NCBI GenBank assembly: GCA_937877575.1
Contig: CALFIZ010000128.1
Location: 1-10,479 of the forward strand
Source: an uncultured Marinilabiliales bacterium
GTDB taxonomy: Bacteria > Bacteroidota > Bacteroidia > Bacteroidales > BM520
Length of the DNA stretch: 10,479 nt
Reading direction: 5' to 3'
Under the pieces are notes generated by a model. That model ran no database searches, had not been told where the DNA came from, and saw only the letters and a program-made list of their open reading frames with translations. The position numbers and the translations under genes were made by a program. Of the stretch, positions 5,444-10,479 are shown in pieces; position 1 is the first letter of the stretch; each line of letters begins with the position of its first letter.

Positions 5444-7915
5444 CTATCTGATGGTTGCACCGAATTCTTTGCCGTACAGGTTGATAAGCTGTGTCATGGT
5501 CTTGTCAATCTGTTCGTCGGTCAGAGTCTTTTCATCGTCGCGCAGGAAATATGCAATGGCGTATGATTTCTTGCCGGCTCCCACCGTAATGCCCTCATAT
5601 ACGTCAAACAGGTTCATCGATTTGATTATCTTGCCGCCTCTCTGACGGGTGATGTTCACTATGTCAGAATATTTCACCTGCTTGTCAACGACAATGGCAA
5701 GGTCTCTTCTGGTATCGTTGAATTTTGGTAACGGAGAGAAGGAGACTTTGTTCCTGCCTTTGAGTTTCAGTGCGTTAGCCCAAAGAATATCAGCGAAGAA
5801 AACATTCTGCTTGATGTCATAATAATCAAGCAGATTCTGTGGAACCTCGCAAATCTGGGCAATCTCGGTCTTGTCTATTCTGATGAGGAGGGTTTTGCCG
5901 AAGATGCCGTCGATTTCCTCTTCATTTTCGCGCTTCATGTCAATACCTATCCTGTGAAGCAGGCGTAATGTGTCGGACTTTATGTCGAAGAATGTCACAT
6001 CTTTTTTTTCGGCATACCATGATTCGTTGACATAGTTGCCTGTTGCAAAAATGGCAAGATGCTGCACCTCTTCGTATTTCTTGTCCACATTTTTGCTGTC
6101 GGCGAATTCCGGATGATATGAATAAACGTTGCCGAACTCGAAGAATTTAAGCCCTTTGGCTTTCCGGTTGATATTGTATATTATCGACTGCAGACCGCCG
6201 AAAATCAGGCTGCGGCGCATGATGTTGAGTTCTTTCGACAGCGGGTTGAGGACTCTGACGTTGTTTTCCGGTGCGAAGGCGGGAACTAACTTTGACAAAT
6301 CTTCAGCACATAGTGAGTTGTTCATTATCTGCGTGTAGCCGTTGTCGCACAGGAAGTCGCCTGCTATTTCAGCGACTCTTTCCGGGTCGGGTTTTGGGGA
6401 GTTGCCGAAGGTGAAGTTCTGTTCACGTCCGATTTCAATATTGTTGTAACCGTATATGCGGAGTACTTCCTCAATGACGTCAGCCTCACGATATACATCG
6501 TATTTTGCAGTAGGGACACCGACTGTCAGCTGTTCATCATCATGGGATATGATGTCGAAGTCCATGGACTGGAGTATGAAAATGATTTCTTCCTTAGTTA
6601 TCTCTTTGCCTATCAGTCTGTTGACTCTGTCGTATAACAGTGTCACCTGTTTTCTTGGAATCGGGTTTGGATATACGTCGGTGATTTCGGAGGATATTTT
6701 TCCGCCGGCGATTTCCTTTATGAGCAGGGCTGCACGTTTCAGTGCAAAGATGGTCATTTCAGGATCCACACCGCGTTCATACCTGAATGATGCATCGGTT
6801 TGAAGACCGTGACGCTTGGCGGTTTTTCTGATGGTAGGGGAGTCGAAGACTGCGGCTTCAATGAAAACATTGGTGGTGCTTTCGCTGATGCCGGATTTTT
6901 CACCGCCGAAGACTCCGGCAATCACCATGCCCTCGTTTTCGTCACAGATGATCAGGTCCTCACTGCTGAGTTTTCTGTCAACGCCGTCAAGGGTTCTCAA
7001 TACAGTATCCTGAGGCAGTTTCTTTACAATGATATGCTTTCCGCCTATCTTGTCAGCATCGAATGTATGGAGCGGATGACCGGTTTCAAACAGTACGAAG
7101 TTGCTGATATCGACCACGTTGTTGATAGGTTTGAGACCTATTGACATAAGGCGTTTTTTCAACCATTCCGGGGATTCGGTAACAGTGACGCCGGATACGC
7201 TGACACCTGCATAACGGAGGCAGGCTTGCGGGTCTTCCACGGTTATTCTGACGTTGAGATCGTGGTTGTCGGCCTTGAAACCGGATACGTCCGGCATCTT
7301 CAGTTTTACGAATTCCTTTTTTCCGGCATTGTAGTTGTCGAGACTGAGCAGCGCACACAAGTCACGTGTTACGCCGATGTGTCCGGTTGCATCGGAACGG
7401 TTGGCGGTAAGACCTATTTCAAAACCGTATTCGTCGTTGAGACCGAGAAATTCCTTTAAAGGGGTCCCTGGGACTGCGGAAGGGTCGAGCACCATGATGC
7501 CATCGTGCGAGTTTCCGAGACAAAGCTCGTCCTCAGCACAAATCATTCCCTCGGAAACGCAGCCGCGCAGTTTGCCTTTCTTTATGGTTACAGGCTTTTC
7601 GCCAAAATATAGTGTTGTGCCGATGGTGGCAACTGCAACTTTCTGACCTGCAGCAACATTCGGTGCTCCGCAGACAATGTCGAGAGGCGTGTCACCGCCG
7701 ATATTTACTTTTGTAACATGCAGATGGTCGGAATTGGGATGTGCCTCGCATGTCAGCACTTCTCCGACAACGACACCCTTTAAACCGCCCTTCACTAATT
7801 CTTCCTTTTCTAATGTTTCAACTTCCAAACCGCAGAATGTCAGTTTGTCAGAAACTTCTTCTGCCGACAGATTACAATCGACATAATCCTTTAACCAAGA
7901 ATAAGATACCTTCAT
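5444..7915 (-). CDS. pheT: Phenylalanyl-tRNA synthetase beta subunit
   Basis: A complete 823-residue PheT. With PheS it forms the alpha2beta2 enzyme that charges tRNA-Phe. Domains in order: the N-terminal coil region with KVSYSWLKDYVD; an EMAP/OB-fold tRNA-binding domain (about 39-150, GEVLTCEAHPNSDHLHVTKV and LRGCVSEGMICAEDEL); B3/B4 editing domain (about 215-390, including INNVVDISNFVLFETGHPLH); B5 (about 405-475); the catalytic-like core (NPLSKELNIMRRSL); and the C-terminal ferredoxin-fold anticodon-binding domain (about 729-823, RRDLAIVVD to the end). Length is usual. The start has an A-rich leader without Shine-Dalgarno and a good -7 box 24 bases upstream. pheS is not adjacent, which is normal in Bacteroidetes. 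I see no frameshift or missing domain. Confidence 0.97.
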   Translation of the reverse strand: MKVSYSWLKDYVDCNLSAEEVSDKLTFCGLEVETLEKEELVKGGLKGVVVGEVLTCEAHPNSDHLHVTKVNIGGDTPLDIVCGAPNVAAGQKVAVATIGTTLYFGEKPVTIKKGKLRGCVSEGMICAEDELCLGNSHDGIMVLDPSAVPGTPLKEFLGLNDEYGFEIGLTANRSDATGHIGVTRDLCALLSLDNYNAGKKEFVKLKMPDVSGFKADNHDLNVRITVEDPQACLRYAGVSVSGVTVTESPEWLKKRLMSIGLKPINNVVDISNFVLFETGHPLHTFDADKIGGKHIIVKKLPQDTVLRTLDGVDRKLSSEDLIICDENEGMVIAGVFGGEKSGISESTTNVFIEAAVFDSPTIRKTAKRHGLQTDASFRYERGVDPEMTIFALKRAALLIKEIAGGKISSEITDVYPNPIPRKQVTLLYDRVNRLIGKEITKEEIIFILQSMDFDIISHDDEQLTVGVPTAKYDVYREADVIEEVLRIYGYNNIEIGREQNFTFGNSPKPDPERVAEIAGDFLCDNGYTQIMNNSLCAEDLSKLVPAFAPENNVRVLNPLSKELNIMRRSLIFGGLQSIIYNINRKAKGLKFFEFGNVYSYHPEFADSKNVDKKYEEVQHLAIFATGNYVNESWYAEKKDVTFFDIKSDTLRLLHRIGIDMKRENEEEIDGIFGKTLLIRIDKTEIAQICEVPQNLLDYYDIKQNVFFADILWANALKLKGRNKVSFSPLPKFNDTRRDLAIVVDKQVKYSDIVNITRQRGGKIIKSMNLFDVYEGITVGAGKKSYAIAYFLRDDEKTLTDEQIDKTMTQLINLYGKEFGATIR

Positions 7916-7938
7916 TTTCTAAAAAATAAAACAAACTG

Positions 7939-7946
7939 CAAATTTA
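7939..7946 (-). promoter_or_regulatory. Bacteroidetes -7 box (TAAATTTG) for the pheT operon
   Basis: TAAATTTG on the minus strand matches the Bacteroidetes -7 consensus TAnnTTTG at every fixed base and lies 23 bases before the pheT ATG, in the 68-base gap after the transporter gene. The -33 element is weak: a T-run (TTTTTAAC) at the expected distance instead of TTTG. It is the likely start of the pheT-to-secG transcript with a very short leader. Confidence 0.5.
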
Positions 7947-7983
7947 CAATAATAATTTGAGTAATGTTAAAAATGAATTTTAA

Positions 7984-9252
7984 TTAATGATTTTTTCCAA
8001 GTCTGTAACCGAAAAGGGCAAAGCAGAGAATGATAGCATAACATGGTATCGTAATCCAGTAAGCTTGCTGGAAACCGATAACATCGTTGAGTTTGCCGAG
8101 GATGAGCGGCATGACGGCACCGCCGGCAATGGCCATGATGAGCAATGCCGAAGCAGTCTTTGTGTGATGTCCCACACCGTCAAGTGCCAACGGCCATATT
8201 GCAGGCCATATCAGTGAATTGGCAAGTCCCATCAGACACACGAAAAGCACCGTGAGCGGTATGTGCATGGTTATGGGATGGAAAGTGGCAAGGTCGATGA
8301 ATGGAAATGTTATGGATTTTGTGACATTAACGCTGAGGGCAAGTATTGCAAATACAATACCTAAGGCAGAGCATCCGATCAGTGCCTGACGCTGTGATAT
8401 GACTTTGGGAATAAGAGCAACACCGATGAAATAGCCTATCACCATGCCCAAAAGAGTGATGCTCGTGAAGTATTTTGCCGATACCATGTCAACACCTAAG
8501 GCCCTGCCGTAATTTATTACGGAGTCGCCGGCTATGACTTCCACACCGACATAGAAGAACAGGGCAATGATACCGAACCATAGATAAGGATATTGCCATA
8601 TCGTCTTCTTGGAATCCTTTGCGGTCTCCTCCTCTTCCTCGTTTGGCTCCGGCAGGTCAACTGCAAGAATGAGAAATCCGAGGACAACGAGCACGATGGT
8701 CATGATGAGATATGGCGTAACCAGTCTGTGGGACAAAACGGTGAGGTCTTCTATCTCGTCAAGTCCGCTAAGTAACACGGCACCGAGAATGATGGGAGCA
8801 AGAATCCCTGCAAATTTGTTGCAGATACCCATGATACTCATGCGGCGGGCAGCCGTCTCTATCGGACCCAGAATTGTAACATACGGATTAACGGCAGTTT
8901 GCATAAGCGCAAGTCCTGAACCGAGGATGAACAAACCTAACAGAAACAGAATATATGACCTTGATGATGCTGCAGGAATGAACAGTGCCGCACCTATGGC
9001 CATGACAAAAAGTCCTATCGCTAAACCTTTCTTAAATCCGGTTTTCTTCAATATAGCCGATGAAGGCAGTGACCATACAAGATATGAAATGTAAAATGCG
9101 AATGTAACGAGGTATGCCTCAAACTGGTTCAATTCGCATGTCTTCTGAAGGAACGGAATCAATGTCCCGTTGAGCCATGTAACGAATCCGAATATGAAAT
9201 AGAAAATACCTATTATGAAAAGGTAGAAAAATTGTTTGTTGTTATTTCCCAT
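7984..9252 (-). CDS. FucP/GluP-family sugar:H+ symporter (MFS)
   Basis: A 422-residue major facilitator protein of the fucose/glucose-galactose porter family, with about 12 hydrophobic segments across the inner membrane. The N-terminal FGFVTWLNGTLIPFLQ (about 21-36) and the segment QTAVNPYVTILGPIETAARR (about 118-137) are the family's strongest marks; the second includes the NPYvt.lG.....A.RR loop. An acidic central loop (LPEPNEEEEETAKDSKK, about 200-216) separates the two halves, as is typical. Relatives bring in L-fucose, glucose, galactose, mannose or N-acetylglucosamine, and the exact sugar cannot be read from sequence. The gene starts 35 bases after pgi in the same direction without a visible promoter, so the pair probably share a transcript, favouring a hexose that enters through glucose-6-phosphate or fructose-6-phosphate. 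No terminator is visible after it. Confidence 0.9.
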   Translation of the reverse strand: MGNNNKQFFYLFIIGIFYFIFGFVTWLNGTLIPFLQKTCELNQFEAYLVTFAFYISYLVWSLPSSAILKKTGFKKGLAIGLFVMAIGAALFIPAASSRSYILFLLGLFILGSGLALMQTAVNPYVTILGPIETAARRMSIMGICNKFAGILAPIILGAVLLSGLDEIEDLTVLSHRLVTPYLIMTIVLVVLGFLILAVDLPEPNEEEEETAKDSKKTIWQYPYLWFGIIALFFYVGVEVIAGDSVINYGRALGVDMVSAKYFTSITLLGMVIGYFIGVALIPKVISQRQALIGCSALGIVFAILALSVNVTKSITFPFIDLATFHPITMHIPLTVLFVCLMGLANSLIWPAIWPLALDGVGHHTKTASALLIMAIAGGAVMPLILGKLNDVIGFQQAYWITIPCYAIILCFALFGYRLGKNH

Positions 9253-9287
9253 TTTGTTTGAATTTTTACTTTATGAATTTATTACTT

Positions 9288-10479
9288 TTAACCTTTCAGC
9301 AGTTTCTTCATCTTCGATTTGTAGTTTTCGACATCGGGCTGGTTGAACGGATTAACTTCGATGGTGTAACCGCTGATACCGCATGCAAATTCGAACATAT
9401 AGATGAGTTGTCCCAATGAATATTCAGAAATCTGAGGTATTGCAATCGTGATGTTTGGAACGCCGCCTTCGAGGTGGGCACTCGTTGTGGCTTTCTGGGC
9501 AATCCTGTTGATTTGGTGGAGACTCTTGCCAGCCACATAGTTGAGATTGTCAATGTCACCATCGATTTCGGGGACAGTGATGTCGTATTTGACCCTATCG
9601 ACCTGAATTACAGTTTCAAACAGTTTTCTTGTCCCGCCCTGAATGAACTGGCCAAGTGAATGAAGGTCGGTAGTGTTGCTGACACTTGCAGGGAAAAGGC
9701 CTTTGCCATCCTTGCCTTCACTTTCGCCGTAAAGCTGTTTCCACCATTCGGAAACATAGTTGAGGTTGTCAAGATAGTTGACAAGTATTTCTATGTCGAA
9801 ACCGGCAGCATAAAGGACATTGCGCGCAACGGCATATTCGTATGCCGGACTGTAGATGGCTTGAGTTTCGTCAAGACACATTTTAGCTATGTCTCCGGCT
9901 CCTTCGAGGATTTTTTCAATGTCGTATCCGGCAAGCGCAATAGGAAGGAGACCAACAGGTGTCAGAACCGAAAACCGTCCCCCTACGTCATCAGGGATTA
10001 TATATGTGGGATACCCACACATATCTGACAGGTTTTTCAGTGTGCCGCGCGATTTGTCGGTGATGGCAATGATTCTGTTTGCAGCCTCGCTTTCACCATA
10101 TTTCTTGATGAGATGCTGGCGAAGAATCCTGAATGCTATGGCGGGTTCGGTGGTCGTGCCGGATTTGGAGATGACGTTCACGCTGACGTCTCCGCTGTCG
10201 CAGAGTTTCAGCACGTCGTCCAGATCCTCTCCCGAGACGCTGTTGCCGGCGAAGTAGACCTTCAGTTCGGCGAATTCGTTGTACATCTCGCCCCTCAGCA
10301 GCTCCAGCAGCGCCCGGATCCCGAGATAGGAGCCGCCGATGCCGATGACAACCAGGATGTCGCTCTGACGACGGATCCTGTCCGCGGCATCCTTGATGCG
10401 GGCATACTCTTCCTTATCGAAACCGACGGGAAGATCTCTCCAGCCCAGACGGTCGTTTCCGGCGCCCGTTCCCTCCCGC
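9288..10479 (-). CDS. pgi: Glucose-6-phosphate isomerase, 5' end beyond the window (composition break inside)
   Basis: The frame is open through the right edge, giving 396 residues of an enzyme of about 445-450 residues, so about 50 N-terminal residues are missing. The ATG at 10286 is internal, not the start: upstream in frame lies the phosphosugar-binding ILVVIGIGGSYLG. PGI interconverts glucose-6-phosphate and fructose-6-phosphate in glycolysis. Other marks are NVISKSGTTTEPAIAFR (sugar-phosphate loop), DDVGGRFSVLTPVGLLPIA (signature 1), YVSEWWKQLYGESEGKDGKG, and VNPFNQPDVENYK (signature 2, with D where G is common). It belongs to the short bacterial PGI type found in Firmicutes and Bacteroidales. 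GC is 60-63% for 10141-10320 and 45-47% for 10021-10140; the change falls in the conserved SKSGTTTEPA region, so the gene may be a hybrid of two homologous pgi genes. Confidence 0.93.
   Translation of the reverse strand, partial: REGTGAGNDRLGWRDLPVGFDKEEYARIKDAADRIRRQSDILVVIGIGGSYLGIRALLELLRGEMYNEFAELKVYFAGNSVSGEDLDDVLKLCDSGDVSVNVISKSGTTTEPAIAFRILRQHLIKKYGESEAANRIIAITDKSRGTLKNLSDMCGYPTYIIPDDVGGRFSVLTPVGLLPIALAGYDIEKILEGAGDIAKMCLDETQAIYSPAYEYAVARNVLYAAGFDIEILVNYLDNLNYVSEWWKQLYGESEGKDGKGLFPASVSNTTDLHSLGQFIQGGTRKLFETVIQVDRVKYDITVPEIDGDIDNLNYVAGKSLHQINRIAQKATTSAHLEGGVPNITIAIPQISEYSLGQLIYMFEFACGISGYTIEVNPFNQPDVENYKSKMKKLLKG

Noticed and set aside
5028..5645. Plus-strand open frame of about 205 codons
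   Set aside because: It runs antisense across the sigma54 activator and the end of pheT, both clearly real, and shows no recognisable motif or ribosome site.
9660..10257. Plus-strand open frames opposite pgi
   Set aside because: They mirror conserved pgi codons on the other strand and have no independent support.
10284..10286. ATG at 10286 as the pgi start
   Set aside because: The frame stays open to the right edge and encodes the conserved IGIGGSYLG motif upstream, so this Met is internal.
1..10479. tRNA, rRNA, CRISPR arrays, transposases, attachment sites
   Set aside because: I looked for cloverleaf-like segments, repeated spacers, terminal inverted repeats and transposase motifs and found none; no gap between genes exceeds about 170 bases.

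Overview
Most of the window, roughly positions 1205 to 10145, looks like an ordinary chromosomal stretch of a Bacteroidales bacterium. It has moderate GC (about 43-48% in the 60-base blocks I counted), A/T-rich translation starts with no Shine-Dalgarno sequence, one perfect Bacteroidetes-type TAnnTTTG -7 box, and the familiar Bacteroidales order pheT / sigma54-type regulator / lptE / TPR protein / secG next to groES-groEL. All supported genes lie on the minus strand, so transcription runs from right to left.

In order of transcription: pgi (glucose-6-phosphate isomerase, 5' end outside the window), then a FucP/GluP-type sugar:H+ symporter 35 bases later. A promoter follows, then a probable five-gene unit: pheT (phenylalanyl-tRNA synthetase beta), a receiver-less sigma54-dependent AAA+ regulator, an LptE-like lipoprotein, a TPR protein and secG. 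This unit closes with a strong hairpin terminator. Then comes groES and the first ~328 codons of groEL. The themes are hexose uptake and isomerisation, translation, envelope biogenesis, secretion and protein folding.

Both ends are different. Left of about 1205 and right of about 10145, GC rises to about 57-63%. The left genes have strong AGGAGG-type Shine-Dalgarno sequences and 4-base ATGA overlaps, as in Firmicutes/Clostridia. The left end holds the C-terminal half of a DUF4860-like protein, a small prepilin-like membrane protein, and a reading frame that starts like a third protein of that pilus-type cluster but continues as a MalG-family sugar ABC permease. groEL is fused in frame to the DUF4860-like tail. 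The pgi gene changes composition inside its most conserved motif. I therefore see three probable junctions (about 365-380, 1135-1206 and 10140-10175). All three fall inside reading frames and keep the frame. The simplest reading is a chimeric contig (metagenome mis-assembly or amplification chimera) of Clostridia-like and Bacteroidales DNA. A real recombinant is possible but much less likely.

I found no tRNA, rRNA, CRISPR array, insertion sequence or convincing new defence or biosynthetic system. The items most worth checking are the junctions, the TGA in place of an expected Trp at the left edge, and the groES leader, which holds an inverted repeat with CIRCE-like spacing and a 28-codon reading frame ending on the groES start codon.
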